Assembly: GCA_947086415.1 (NCBI GenBank)
Contig: OX352293.1
Location: 15,545,448 to 15,609,447, forward strand
Reading direction: 5' to 3'
Length of the DNA: 64,000 nt
Origin: Pammene aurita
Lineage: Eukaryota; Arthropoda; Insecta; Lepidoptera; Tortricidae
Below the pieces are notes generated by a model that made no database searches, was not told the origin of the DNA, and saw only the letters and a program-made list of their open reading frames with translations. The position numbers and the translations under genes were made by a program. Every line of letters begins with the position of its first letter. Within the stretch, counting starts at the first letter, position 1. Of this stretch, positions 60,701-63,835 are shown piece after piece.

Positions 60701-61974
60701 CTGATGTTCCGACCAGTACCCGAAGTGCCAAGAACACCGGTCAGCGAACCGATGCTACCAAAACAAAAGAAATCACCACTGAAAAGATCGCAAAGTACTG
60801 AGCACATTGCTCGAGCAAACGGGCACGTCGAAGACGGTGATGTAGCTAGACTAACCCTCTCACAGCCCGCTCTAAACAAATCTCACGGGCATAAGCAGCA
60901 GCCTCACTCTAGACATGGCAGTGGCATCATGCATAGACCAGATGTATTATATCAAGGAAGTATGACGAGCCTTACAAAGTTCCGGGCTTCATCACCAGAA
61001 AGAATTCAGACGTTGACTAGAAACGACGAAGTAGATGAAGAAAAGTGTGGATGGATGCCATGCTCCTCAGAGTCTAAGTCAGCCTTATTGGAAATGCTCG
61101 ATCTGTCGTTGTTGGTGGACCCTATATTTGTATTATTTTCTGTATCAAACTTTTTGACTAGTATAGGATTTTATATACCATATGTTTTTACTGTAAACAT
61201 GAGCAAAAACTTGGGTGTCACACACCCGGAATACTTAATTTCTATAATCGGGGCATCAAACTTGATTGGGAGGATAGTTCTCGGCTTTATCAGCGACAAA
61301 CCTTGGGTCAATCGATTGCTGGCATACAATTTGTGTCTCACCATAGCTGGCATTAGTAAGTATAATTTTATTTCCAAAACATGTTACCTATTTTTTACAT
61401 GTCTATAATATATTCATATCTTATTGCAGGTACGGCTTTAGCAGCAGTGTGCACAGAGTTCTGGGGATTAGCCATGTATGCGACAACGTTTGGTTTCACA
61501 ATTGGAGCATACGTGGGGTTAACGTCGGTGGTATTGGTGGATCTTCTCGGTTTGGAGAAACTTACTAATGCCTTTGGGCTCTTGCTGCTATTCCAAGGCA
61601 TCGCGTCACTTATTGGCCCGCCTCTTGCAGGTGAGTCCTCAATAGTATAAGAACAGTTATGAGGTATCTTGTCCCATCTTTGAAGTCGTTCGAGTAAAGT
61701 TTGAATAAAGCAAAACATAAATGTGTAGCGTAAAGAGACACTAAAGACAATACAAGACTAGAATCTATGTTATCTGTATTACTTATAAATTGATAGAATG
61801 TGTATTCCAGGATGGCTACTCCGCGTGACGGGCACGTTCGCGCCTGCGTTCTTCTCCGCCGGCGCCGCCATCTCTCTGAGCGGGATGATCCTGTTCGTGA
61901 TCCCGCTGCTGGAGCGGCGCGCGGGCGCGGCGCGCGCTCGCTGGGCGCAGGAGATGCCCATGGACCACATGTAG
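19872..61974 (+). CDS. SLC16-type monocarboxylate transporter (six coding exons)
   Basis: A plasma-membrane carrier of the major facilitator superfamily, SLC16/MCT branch. Splicing by eye joins 19872-20019, 59430-59549, 60048-60272, 60567-61355, 61430-61630 and 61811-61974 into 548 codons plus TAG. All introns are GT-AG and phase 1. The family signature DGGWGW opens membrane helix 1 (residues 32-37). The second signature, WFERYRSLATGIAVCGSGLG (155-174), bridges helices 4-5. About twelve hydrophobic helices are visible, six on each side of a polar, Ser/Lys/His-rich loop (about 215-340) typical of the family. At the helix-8 site where MCT1 has Asp302 and Arg306 this protein reads Asn396 and Arg400. 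The helix-1 Lys38 position aligns with Tyr67. The substrate is therefore unlikely to be predictable from MCT1-4; it looks closer to the MCT9/12/14-like or insect-specific members. Intron 1 is 39.4 kb and full of transposons. Confidence 0.93.
20020..20890. other. Start of intron 1, little structure
   Basis: Contains one Harbinger-style terminus, TAAGGGCCAGTTGCACC, at 20361-20377, with GC-rich sequence to about 20540 that may be a MITE remnant. I see no partner end. Confidence 0.4.
20892..22704. mobile_element. Long-TIR element, copy 1, split by a LINE
   Basis: The left arm, from TAAGAGCTGGCCACG through GACACAATAATGAGAGCAA and CATCTGGCAGCT, is mirrored by the right arm 22545-22704. Arms share about 130 bp in inverted orientation. 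The left half continues to CTGGCAATGATA at about 21220 and the right half resumes at AATCTAATTATTTATA (about 22491). The DNA between is a Jockey-type LINE. Other copies lie at 23750-24730 and 38172-41085. It has no coding capacity, so it is non-autonomous; the superfamily is unknown. Confidence 0.75.
21222..22489 (-). mobile_element. Jockey-type LINE fragment (reverse transcriptase C-terminus)
   Basis: Minus-strand frames encode the palm motif FADDISLQF (about 22410-22438), then VIQFKPTQRK, FKLLGITIDSSLNWKAHT and RYGVLLWGNSTDVQKSF. In another frame it reads QKDCVRILANVCIPNSCRPD. A further downstream frame (21582-21773) reads IQIYNNIPNAIKSQP. The two frameshifts, plus the absence of the endonuclease and the RT fingers, show a 5'-truncated dead copy. 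It splits a long-TIR element near its centre. Confidence 0.8.
22791..23571 (+). repeat. GGGTTCCGTA...CTTGGCCGG interspersed repeat, copy 1
   Basis: Starts TTAGGGTTCCGTAG, has a GTCCGTCCGTCC microsatellite near the start, and ends ACGGAACCCTACACTGAGCG then GGCCCGACACGC. The final CTTGGCCGGTTTT is replaced by a T run. It is very similar to the copy at 51259-52090. A run of about 18 C at 23121-23138 is peculiar to this copy. The class is unknown; the repeat is widespread in Lepidoptera. Confidence 0.8.
23750..24730. mobile_element. Long-TIR element, copy 2, split by a Helitron
   Basis: The left arm (ATAGACTAAGAGCTAGCC...) and right arm (...CATATCTTACGTGGCCAGCT then CTCCATCTAT) are inverted copies over about 130 bp. 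Between them, at 24098-24521, sits a Helitron. Without it the element would be about 557 bp. Its insertion point, in AATCTA/TTATTTTT, is within about ten bases of where the LINE entered copy 1. Confidence 0.75.
24098..24521 (+). mobile_element. Non-autonomous Helitron, copy 1
   Basis: Begins TCCATACTAATATTATAAAT and ends GCGGGCAAAAGCTAG. It is preceded by A and followed by T, exactly the A/T insertion rule of Helitrons (5' TC, 3' CTRR). A GC-rich GCGAGCGAAGCCGCGGGC block precedes the 3' end and could be the family hairpin. There is no Rep/helicase gene. A GTTT microsatellite lies near the 5' end. It resembles the Lep1-like Helitrons of moths and butterflies. Confidence 0.85.
24893..25127 (+). 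mobile_element. Non-autonomous Helitron, copy 2 (internally deleted)
   Basis: Same ends and the same A/T flanks as copy 1 (A at 24892, T at 25128). It lacks about 190 bp between GGAAGTTTGTATGG and TTACCCCGAATTTAACGCG. Where present, the two copies are almost identical, so this looks like a recent sub-family pair. Confidence 0.85.
25128..25601. other. Unannotated stretch
   Basis: No feature supported. Confidence 0.4.
25602..25842. mobile_element. Small fold-back MITE
   Basis: AATCTTAGAGAATTCAATCA then ACCGGAT on the left is mirrored by ATCCGGGTTGAATTC then TCTAAGATT on the right, giving arms of about 27 bp and a 241-bp total. Short reading frames inside (both strands) look fortuitous. Confidence 0.6.
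26019..26624 (+). repeat. GGGTTCCGTA...CTTGGCCGG interspersed repeat, copy 2
   Basis: Begins near AAATGGCAAAAACGGAACCC, with TCCGTCTGTCCGCCCGTCC following, and ends ATGCGTGGTCCGACATGCAC then TTGGCCGGTTTTTTT. It is the same family as 22791-23571 but a different sub-family (TATGCGTGGTCC ending). Confidence 0.8.
26628..26735 (+). repeat. Short interspersed repeat (GATGGTAAG...TTACCGTAGCC)
   Basis: Contains ACCGACGGTGGCAAACAAGC, GCCTGATGGTAAGCAGTTACC and GTAGCCTATGGACGCCTGC. It is a fuller version of 7560-7642 and directly abuts the preceding repeat. Confidence 0.65.
26736..27670. other. Unannotated intronic stretch
   Basis: AT-rich; no repeat boundary or gene recognised. Confidence 0.4.
27671..28307 (+). 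repeat. GGGTTCCGTA...CTTGGCCGG interspersed repeat, copy 3
   Basis: TTAGGGTTCCGTAGCCAAATG at the start, a GTCT/GTCC microsatellite at 27724-27762, and GTCCGACACGCACTTGGCCG followed by GTTTTTT at the end. A 79-codon frame inside is a by-product of the repeat. Confidence 0.82.
28308..29230. other. Unannotated intronic stretch
   Basis: Holds a GTGGGTGT-rich run at about 28370-28395 and nothing else that I can name. Confidence 0.4.
29233..29400 (+). repeat. AACCGACTTCAAG-type repeat end
   Basis: CAACCGACTTCAAGATTTCG, then AAGGAGGAGATTATCAATTC and a GGCTGGACCGATT block, match other fragments of the same family at 54280-54346 and 58885-58932 (both reversed). Confidence 0.6.
29401..30302. other. 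Unannotated intronic stretch
   Basis: No gene. A GC-richer patch at about 29540-29620 (GGCCGGCGCGCCTCCCGGGC) is unexplained. Confidence 0.35.
30303..31090. mobile_element. MITE with GGTGCGACCACACCGCTGC ends, containing a nested repeat
   Basis: The left end AAGGTGCGACCACACCGCTG (then CTTAAAA) is the reverse complement of the right end TTTTAAGCAGCGGTGTGGTC then GCACCTT. The inner right part has two imperfect tandem units of about 95 bp (TTTAAGCAGCGGTGTGGAG, GGTACGGATACGATGC, CACTGCGATTCCGTAAC). The left part has been entered by a reversed CTTGGCCGG repeat right after the left TIR. Confidence 0.75.
30329..30770 (-). repeat. GGGTTCCGTA...CTTGGCCGG interspersed repeat, copy 4 (reversed)
   Basis: AAAAACCGGCCAAGAGTGTG at the left is the family's 3' end in reverse. 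The GTAGGGTTCCGTAG and TTTTCCGTCCGTCACAG blocks and the CGACATCTATCGGCAAATTA block match copies 1 and 5 in reverse complement. Confidence 0.78.
31321..31535. repeat. Long palindrome
   Basis: The arms 31355-31390 and 31408-31443 are perfect 36-bp reverse complements around a 17-bp centre (AGTATCTCTATTCACGCAGG ... CCTGCGTGAATAGAGATACT). Further out, TTTATATCTCAGCCGTGACG (31328-31348) is mirrored by CGTCACGGCTGAGATATAAA (31507-31528). About 60 extra bases lie in the right-hand side, so the whole looks like an inverted duplication with a deletion in one arm. Confidence 0.9.
31536..32439. other. Unannotated intronic stretch with one short repeat
   Basis: A shortened copy of the GGTAAGCAGCTACCGTAGCC repeat lies at 31628-31664. 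Otherwise nothing is recognised. Confidence 0.45.
32440..33470 (-). mobile_element. CR1/Jockey-superfamily LINE, 3' fragment
   Basis: The minus strand encodes the end of a reverse transcriptase. It reads VKDLGVILDSTLSWRAQ at about 33400, then KVLLVNTLILPLIDYGDV, LLNKLDRLLNNCIRFIF and QLGWLPILQRRNVRLLC. After a frameshift near 33010-33050 comes the terminal module FAVQAARLWNSLPREVKNAP and FSFKKSVRAFIAG, ending at 32777. A 3' UTR with an ATTT-rich tail (32445-32465) follows. The 5' portion is missing, so it is a dead copy. Confidence 0.8.
32683..32747. repeat. TA/CA microsatellite
   Basis: Imperfect TACATA, ATATAT and ACACA units inside the LINE 3' UTR. Confidence 0.6.
33471..36755. other. Intronic stretch with minor repeats
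   Basis: ACCCGTTTTGCCC-type motifs recur at about 33876-33891, 34054-34070, 34099-34112 and 34407-34432 in both orientations and look like fragments of one dispersed element. GAGTGATATCC and GGATATCACTC form a small inverted pair at about 36100 and 36196. I see no gene. Confidence 0.45.
36756..37012 (+). mobile_element. tRNA-derived SINE (second copy)
   Basis: Head TAGTCGGTAGTGAGCCTGCC with B box GGTTCGAATCC at 36803-36813, body ATTTGTGTGTTTATCACGG and GAGCTTACTGTGGGACTAGG, tail ATTTATTTATTTAT. It is the same family as 9250-9545 in opposite orientation. It is not a functional tRNA gene: no full cloverleaf can be folded and it carries a SINE body. Confidence 0.8.
37087..37289. mobile_element. 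Fold-back MITE (GGTACCGTCAACTGCTA ends)
   Basis: The left arm (GTACCGTCAACTGCTATAAA, TTTGCCTGGCTTGAAAAACA, TTTTCTTCACCAAACAGCTA) is mirrored by the right arm (TAGCTGTTTGGTGAAGAAAA, AGCCAGGTAAAGTTGTAGCA, GTTGACGGTAC). Arms are about 70-80 bp, with a mid-loop of about 50 bp. Confidence 0.78.
37290..38087. other. Unannotated intronic stretch
   Basis: No feature supported. Confidence 0.4.
38088..38166. repeat. Tandem and inverted CACATTGGT repeats
   Basis: Five or so units of CACATTGGT (with spacer TAT, CA or CT) run into the mirror ACCAATGTTGTACCAATGTG and AGACTAAT. Left CATTGGTCTCACATTGGTA pairs with right TACCAATGTGAGACTAAT, so the block could fold as a hairpin. Confidence 0.75.
38807..41034 (-). 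pseudogene. LINE reverse transcriptase, broken
   Basis: Minus-strand coding, 5' to 3'. The linker part (41034-40748) has FSEWATAGIHKSRKRLYELY. Then an RTE fragment interrupts it at 40737-40428. The RT N-terminal part resumes with CSKVIPLFKSGDSSDLNNFR and PISILPVLSKVFEKLML. A TGA (39878-39880) and, about 34 codons later, a TAA interrupt a stretch that still reads SNQFGFTKGRSTTDAA and FCDLSKAFDCVDHTTL. The rest (39682-38807) is intact, with VPQGSILGPFLFLVYINDLP, VLFADDTSLIF (catalytic DD) and LGSTLDKNLQWSPHIRK. All parts except the nested insert are in one frame, so the damage is the insertion and at least two nonsense changes. Confidence 0.82.
40428..40737 (+). mobile_element. RTE-type LINE 3' end, 310 bp, with 10-bp target duplication
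   Basis: The plus strand encodes LKWQWAGHISRRTDNRWGKR, VLEWRPRLGKRSVGRPLARW and RALWRSLGEAYVQQWTK before a stop. It ends with a TGATGATGATGA tail, typical of RTE elements. AATATTCCAT occurs on both sides (40418-40427 and 40738-40747), a clean target duplication. It interrupts the older Jockey LINE in the opposite orientation. Its coding piece is open through the retained tail, suggesting it is the youngest of the three layers. Confidence 0.88.
41086..41289. other. Unannotated intronic stretch
   Basis: No feature seen. Confidence 0.4.
41290..41598 (+). mobile_element. SINE with tRNA-like head (family 2), copy 1
   Basis: GACTTTCAATTCGAAGGTCT then CGGGCTCAAGCCCCGG gives a degenerate B box. The body reads CAGTCGCTTTTCGGTGAAGG, AACCGGACCTAATCCCAATA and GGAAGGTCAGATGGCAGTCG, ending GCCGGGACAAACGCTAGG then ATGATGA. 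A second copy is at 55296-55592. Not the same family as 9250-9545. Confidence 0.72.
41599..42111. other. Unannotated intronic stretch
   Basis: No feature supported. Confidence 0.4.
42120..42685. mobile_element. hAT-like MITE, 566 bp, with 8-bp target duplication
   Basis: Perfect 26-bp terminal inverted repeats at 42120-42145 and 42660-42685 (starting CATACATCGGGGTTTTCGGA) are flanked by ATTATCAG at 42112-42119 and 42686-42693. An 8-bp duplication is the mark of hAT-type transposases. No transposase gene: the only frame (42207-42401) lacks motifs. The Gypsy element inserted just 8 bp to its right. Confidence 0.9.
42701..44095 (-). repeat. 3' LTR of the Gypsy element
   Basis: 1,395 bp. Compared with the other LTR it has one extra T in a T run (about 43339-43347) and an extra CAGAAGTT near 44041. 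There is also one substitution at about 43619 and one at about 43927. AT-rich tandem-like blocks (TTTAGCACTTCACTTAAAAA) occupy the left third. The 133-codon frame at 43407-43808 has no recognisable domain and is probably fortuitous. Confidence 0.93.
44096..44110 (-). other. Candidate polypurine tract
   Basis: Immediately before the 3' LTR the minus strand reads GGTAGGGAGATGC, purine-rich and in the right place to prime plus-strand DNA synthesis. It is short for a polypurine tract. Confidence 0.45.
44111..44621 (-). other. Gypsy 3' non-coding segment
   Basis: Between the end of pol and the polypurine tract; A-rich on the plus strand, with no reading frame resembling an envelope protein. Confidence 0.6.
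44622..47755 (-). CDS. Gypsy Pol polyprotein (protease, RT, RNase H, integrase)
   Basis: Would copy the element's RNA to DNA and insert it. The frame is open from just upstream of a GTG at 47723 and is probably reached by a -1 shift from gag rather than from its own start. Residue numbers count from 47723. The protease active site DSGA is at 30-33. RT has CVDSRKLNSVTIRDSYPLPR near 245 and the catalytic YVDD at 350-353. RNase H Asp is at 502 (LQCDAS), with Glu543 and Asp568 plausible. The integrase zinc site uses His691, His698, Cys728 and Cys731. The integrase catalytic triad is Asp761, Asp821 and Glu857 with the family's D-35-E spacing. The C-terminal basic region ends near 1033. All catalytic residues are present and no stop interrupts it, so it may be active. 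No chromodomain is evident. Confidence 0.93.
47747..48661 (-). CDS. Gypsy Gag protein with zinc knuckles
   Basis: Structural protein of the virus-like particle, 304 residues, with acidic N-terminus. The central region (FFRIEEEGMARNVNPSYVVR, VVDFVIQARDLNAKLRTP) is of the retrotransposon-gag type. Two nucleic-acid-binding knuckles sit at the C-terminus. The first (259-272) is a normal CX2CX4HX4C. In the second (280-293) the histidine position is Ala288, giving CX2CX4AX4C, which should weaken or abolish zinc binding there. A second Met at residue 15 (MSHLSNEG) is an alternative start. The frame ends TAA at 47747-47749, three codons past a run of seven A that fits -1 frameshifting into pol. Confidence 0.9.
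   Translation of the reverse strand: MFELATQDNIRLFAMSHLSNEGSIAETPHAHPSLNSYDPRILDPMADDEEQFFDSEPRPQAMHMSGLPPPFPFKDYSLTKWNLNFSGDTCVREFFFRIEEEGMARNVNPSYVVRRFHELLSDSALKHFRAIRYQGLTYAELKSEFVKTFDVADFDFKLESQLRALSQKDNQSVVDFVIQARDLNAKLRTPVSEDNLFNIIKYGMNPRYHPCLATNVVRDIDGLLEVAKNFEAFQGSRPARLAIAPISAQVVGQPTSIVCMKCDATGHNYRNCPNVSGAVCFKCKRVGAITRDCPSCNSGPSKKE
47753..47759 (-). promoter_or_regulatory. Predicted -1 ribosomal frameshift site between gag and pol
   Basis: On the minus strand gag reads TCA AAA AAA GAA TAA. The seven A form a slippery A AAA AAA heptamer in the gag frame. A one-base slip backward places the ribosome in the frame that is open through AGA ATA AGT GGC and on into protease. Pol lies exactly one base back from gag, as this requires. 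I did not identify a downstream stimulatory pseudoknot. Confidence 0.7.
48662..49199 (-). other. Gypsy leader
   Basis: Non-coding segment between the 5' LTR and gag. A run of A (plus strand, about 49123-49140) is the only simple feature besides the primer site. Confidence 0.6.
49182..49196 (-). other. Candidate primer-binding site
   Basis: On the minus strand TGGCGCCCGAGAAGG begins three bases after the end of the 5' LTR. TGG complements the CCA end of a tRNA, as expected. GGCGCCCG is similar to the tRNA-Lys primer sites of other insect Gypsy elements, but I cannot name the tRNA with certainty. Confidence 0.6.
49200..50585 (-). repeat. 5' LTR of the Gypsy element
   Basis: 1,386 bp, nearly identical to 42701-44095. 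Minus-strand orientation starts TGTAGCATTACGCTACG and ends TTTCACTGCA. It should hold the promoter. An exact TATA box cannot be assigned by eye. Confidence 0.93.
50590..51149. repeat. Fragment of the GAGTTCCCTCGATT...GGATCCCATCATCAGA repeat
   Basis: 50998-51060 contains AAGAGTTCCCTCGATTTCTC and GGATCCCATCATCAGATCCT, also found three times in 58060-58860. The preceding and following parts (GTTTCACAATCATACAATC; GTCTCCAAATCAGTCCACCC) probably belong to the same dispersed element, but its ends are unclear. Confidence 0.5.
51150..51210 (-). repeat. CTTGGCCGG repeat, 3' end only (reversed), copy 5
   Basis: AAAAAACCGGCCAAGTGCGT, GTCGGACTACGCATAATGGA and GGGTTCCGTACCTT, then unrelated sequence. A 60-bp terminal fragment. 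Confidence 0.75.
51259..52090 (+). repeat. GGGTTCCGTA...CTTGGCCGG interspersed repeat, copy 6 (full length)
   Basis: The longest copy, from TTAGGGTTCCGTAGTCAACT to GACACGCTCTTGGCCGG then TTTT. It matches copy 1 almost throughout but keeps the 3' terminus and adds CATATCATATCCTACATGGC and GGTGTTATTAACTC. It shows the likely complete unit of about 830 bp. It abuts the 3' end of the RTE LINE. Confidence 0.85.
52092..54220 (-). mobile_element. RTE-type LINE, truncated and deleted
   Basis: Minus strand; starts inside the endonuclease domain and runs to the C-terminal GHVCRMHPDRWAKMV module. The 5' end is replaced by a different repeat (54240-54350). It shares the tail module with 6590-6975 and 40428-40737 but is a different sub-family. 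Confidence 0.85.
52095..54220 (-). pseudogene. RTE endonuclease-reverse transcriptase, broken
   Basis: Encodes, in order, the C-terminal half of an APE-type endonuclease (WTMVFGDFNAKLG; RRWTWISPRGDIRNEIDHIL; SSDHRPVRVKVKF) and a linker. Then follows a reverse transcriptase (SPGDDGVTTEALKSG; EQAGFRPSFSTTDHL; AFIDYSKAFDSVKHS; GVKQGDPLSPKLF; LRFADDIVLFS with catalytic DD). The frame changes once near 53030-53060, between the KSP...ALK and YRPIS-type parts. Right after QLQQMLQ the sequence jumps to LKVCQRAMERSILGF, losing roughly a hundred residues present in relatives. The N-terminal half of the endonuclease is missing. Dead copy. Confidence 0.85.
54240..54350 (-). repeat. AACCGACTTCAAG-type repeat fragment
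   Basis: Reverse complement reads TTTTCAACCGACTTCAAGAA, GTCGAAGGAGGAGGTTCTCA and ATTCATCGGGATC; the family also occurs at 29233-29400 and 58885-58932. Its joint with the LINE creates an artificial fused reading frame. Confidence 0.65.
54351..54709. other. Unannotated intronic stretch
   Basis: No feature supported. Confidence 0.4.
54905..55105 (+). repeat. GGGTTCCGTA...CTTGGCCGG repeat, diverged piece (copy 7)
   Basis: GGAATCCTTATCTCGTCATG then TCCGTCTGCCCG, the CATAGCCATTTTAATTAATA block and GAGTTTTGTGTGCCACTAAT parallel copies 2 and 3. Both ends are missing. Confidence 0.6.
55296..55592 (+). mobile_element. SINE with tRNA-like head (family 2), copy 2
   Basis: GACTTTCAATCTGAAGGTCT then CGGAATCGAATCCCGACTTT, CAGACGCTTTTCGGTGAAGG, ACCGGAACTAATCCCAATAA, GGAAGGTCAGATGGTAGTCG, ending GCCGGGACAAACGCTAAGAG then GATGATGA. 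The B box (GGAATCGAATCC-like) is better preserved than in 41290-41598. Confidence 0.72.
55949..56787. other. Unannotated intronic stretch
   Basis: No feature supported. Confidence 0.4.
56796..57831. mobile_element. hAT-like element with 8-bp target duplication and internal microsatellite
   Basis: Ends CAGAGTTGGGCA and TGCCCAACTCTG (12-bp perfect TIR), flanked by CTGTGAAC at 56788-56795 and 57832-57839. Subterminal ATGATTA/AATCAT words are abundant on both sides, as in hAT transposase-binding regions. No transposase gene. A hexanucleotide array (57361-57537) sits in the middle. Confidence 0.92.
57361..57537. repeat. CATTCT hexanucleotide microsatellite
   Basis: About 29 units of CATTCT with interruptions (CATTCG, CGTTCT, TCTTTCTC, CATTAT, CATTTT). 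It creates long but meaningless frames on both strands (Arg-Met, Ser-Phe and Ile-Leu repeats). Confidence 0.95.
58030..58932. mobile_element. AACCGACTTC element with three tandem internal units
   Basis: Opens AAAAAAACCGACTTCTTCC and closes TTGAAGTCAGTTAAAAAAAA, short imperfect inverted ends. Between them a unit of about 255-270 bp is repeated three times, starting with CTTGCTTAACAAACA at 58108, 58379 and 58632. Each unit includes AAGAGGACAAATCG, GCGTCGTTGAAGAGTTCC, TCAGCAGTTCCACTTCATCA, AATGAAAATGCTTGATTTGT and GAGTTCCCTCGATTCCTC. Related single pieces lie at 50998-51060 (internal unit) and at 29233 and 54280 (end). The class is unknown. Confidence 0.7.
58933..59429. other. End of intron 1
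   Basis: Sequence around 58960-59300 (GTTAGGCTACAGGGCAGACC; TTCCGGCCATAACTTTTTTC) is not recognised. The intron closes with a pyrimidine-rich TTTTCTCTTTTTCCAG. Confidence 0.4.
59430..59549 (+). CDS. Transporter coding exon 2
   Basis: 120 bp, residues 50-89 plus one base. Completes helix 1 (DGMTYSFGIFYDEFLDYF follows) and most of helix 2 (TAWIVSILVGVTLSS). Donor is CAG|GTATCT, non-consensus at position 5. Confidence 0.9.
59550..60047 (+). other. Transporter intron 2
   Basis: 498 bp, GTATCT to ATTTCAG, phase 1. No repeat recognised. Confidence 0.85.
60048..60272 (+). CDS. Transporter coding exon 3
   Basis: 225 bp, GC-rich, residues 90-164. Holds helices 3 and 4 (TVGGALLAAACVTLSAFAG; LIFTIGVGTGFGCGLIYLPA) and the first part of the second MCT signature (WFERYRSLAT). 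Donor ACAG|GTAAAC. Confidence 0.92.
60273..60566 (+). other. Transporter intron 3
   Basis: 294 bp, GTAAAC to TATTTCAG, phase 1. No repeat recognised. Confidence 0.85.
60567..61355 (+). CDS. Transporter coding exon 4
   Basis: 789 bp, residues 165-427. Codes for helices 5-6, the large central loop and helices 7-9. The loop holds basic, serine-rich stretches such as PKQKKSPLKRSQSTEH (possible phosphorylation sites) and a His-rich SHGHKQQPHSRHG. Helix 8 contains ISIIGASNLIGRIVLGF with Asn396 and Arg400. Donor A|GTAAGT. Confidence 0.92.
61356..61429 (+). other. Transporter intron 4
   Basis: 74 bp, GTAAGT to TTATTGCAG, phase 1; minimal-size intron. Confidence 0.85.
61430..61630 (+). CDS. Transporter coding exon 5
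   Basis: 201 bp, residues 428-494. Helices 10 and 11 with the conserved VLVDLLGLEKLTNAFGLLLL and GPPLAG motif before helix 12. Donor CAG|GTGAGT. Confidence 0.92.
61631..61810 (+). other. Transporter intron 5
   Basis: 180 bp, GTGAGT to TGTATTCCAG, phase 1. Confidence 0.85.
61811..61974 (+). CDS. Transporter coding exon 6
   Basis: Last coding exon, GC-rich. Codes for GWLLRVTGTFAPAFFSAGAA, helix 12 and a short, Arg/Ala-rich cytoplasmic tail ending PMDHM, then TAG. The tail is shorter than in vertebrate MCT1. Confidence 0.92.
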
Positions 61975-62350
61975 CCCGACGGCGGCGGGGCACTCGCACG
62001 CGCATGCGTGTTCCCCGCCATCGTCCTGCACTCCCCCTCCACACCTTCCTCTACCGCCTCCACCGACGACACCTTCAGCAACAGGGTATATTCTACTACA
62101 ATAATAGAGGAAAATGATAATTTTTATATCGATGAAATTAGCTAGCTTGTAAATATTTTTATCTGAACGATGGATGAAAGTGATAAAAGCTTTGACGACA
62201 GAACCGTCAAACTCATTCCAAAGATAGAATATAGTCTATGAGGTATCAATAATGTGAATAGTGTATAACGAAAAGGTGCAATAATTATAGATACTTTGTT
62301 TTAATCTTACTTGGTCGTTGTGAATAAAACAAGAAGAGCCGATAATGTTT
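61975..62350 (+). other. Transporter 3' untranslated region
   Basis: Begins GC-rich and becomes AT-rich. AATAAA at 62323-62328 is the first good polyadenylation signal; a longer 3' UTR cannot be excluded. Confidence 0.55.
62323..62328 (+). terminator. Candidate polyadenylation signal
   Basis: AATAAA, 349 nt after the transporter stop codon, in a suitably AT-rich context. Confidence 0.5.
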
Positions 62351-63671
62351 ATGTATTTCGGTTTTTATGGACATAAACAAATTTATGAGTTGTATATTAA
62401 TTATATCTTAAAATATTATGTGACGTATGACGTACAGTTGCTTAGAAACTAATTTAGGAAGAAGAACTAATAATATAATAATAAGTAGGTACAATAATGT
62501 GAAGTGTTGAAAACGAATGCGTGGTTAACTTCAAAACATGGCCTTAATGCGGACCAATCGAGATTAGATTGTATGGTGAGGTCCAACATGTAAGTATACT
62601 ACCTACCTACCACTACCTGGCAATCAATCTACGATGCCTATTGTGATTACTGAAGTCTGGTACATAGTAACACCTTTTTCCAGTTATTAGACAATTACCT
62701 ACTGCACTTTATGTTCTATGTGATCTTCCAAGTTGTGTTCAGGTCGACAATTCGAGTTAAGAAAGTGATAGATGATGACGTAGCTATCGTATAGATCTTG
62801 TTAGATATTTAAAAACCGTCATACCGATTGCATTTGTCGTGACAATACCTAAAAAGCCTCGGTTAAAGTAGGCTACAATTTAACCAAGGCATTTTATGTC
62901 TCCCAGGCAATAAAAACGATCAATATAAGTGTTCTTCACCAGACGGTTCTGATAAGTCAGCAGTGATGGTGAAATACACGAAATAAATATAATTATAATA
63001 ATGATAACCATTCCTTTGGCTTTTCCGTCGTCTGATAAAATCTGAAGATGTAGCCATGTTGCATTCACATGGAGCTAACGTCACCCTTTGTCGCTTTCTC
63101 AAACTGAATTGCCCCCTTGTAGTTTAAGATGTTATTTTAAACGTAACAATTTTATTTTGACTGTTCTGCTAAATGTATTTAGTTAAAATATTGAACTTGT
63201 TGAATGTAAATACTGTACTTGACTGAAATACTTAGATTAGCATTATATCGTTTACAATGAACTGTTCTGATATTCTTCGTACAAATATTGTGTCTCTATG
63301 TACATTGTTAAATGTGTTGATAATGTATAGAATGCGATCAACTTGTACATTTCTTATGTACCGTATCATATTAATATATATCTACTGGAATTGACAACTG
63401 CTTTTGAATTTTATTCTGTTTTCTGGGGCTCCGAAGTGAATTCCGAGAGGTCTTGGAATCTAAAATTGAGTGCGGCCTTTCGTATGTTCGGGTTAAGAAG
63501 AAACAAGGCGACAGTAGAACACGCCAGAGAATTCTGAAATCGAGAGCAAATCGTTATTAGTCCTTTATCAAGCATCTTTCGGTCGATTGATATTAAGCGG
63601 GCTCAAAGACTTTAAAAATAAGACAATTAAAACGTTAAAAGGCTGTTCTTTTTTTTTTAAATCAACTATAA
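62351..63671. other. Downstream intergenic stretch
   Basis: AT-rich; short frames only (62880-63102 minus, 63343-63537 plus), none with a recognisable motif. No repeat recognised. Confidence 0.4.
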
Positions 63672-63835
63672 CTCAACATCATCCTCTTGCCCTTATCCCA
63701 TTTACCTGGGGTCGGCGCAGCATGTCTTTTTCTTCCACACATCTCTATCGCCCGTCATCTCATCACTCACATGCTTTCTTTTCAAATCATCTCTCACACA
63801 GTCCATCCACTATAACTTAAATCAACTACACAATA
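63672..63835. repeat. Probable lepidopteran interspersed repeat tail
   Basis: CATCATCCTCTTGCCCTTAT, then CCCATTTACCTGGGGTCGGC and GCAGCATGTCTTTTTCTTCC with a CGTCATCTCATCACTCACAT end. It resembles the 3' tail of a dispersed element I know from moths, but no second copy is in this window to confirm it. Confidence 0.4.

Noticed and set aside
61610..62117. GC-rich frames of 70-144 codons on both strands over exon 6
   Set aside because: Shadows of exon 6 and the GC-rich start of the 3' UTR; composition is Arg/Ala only.
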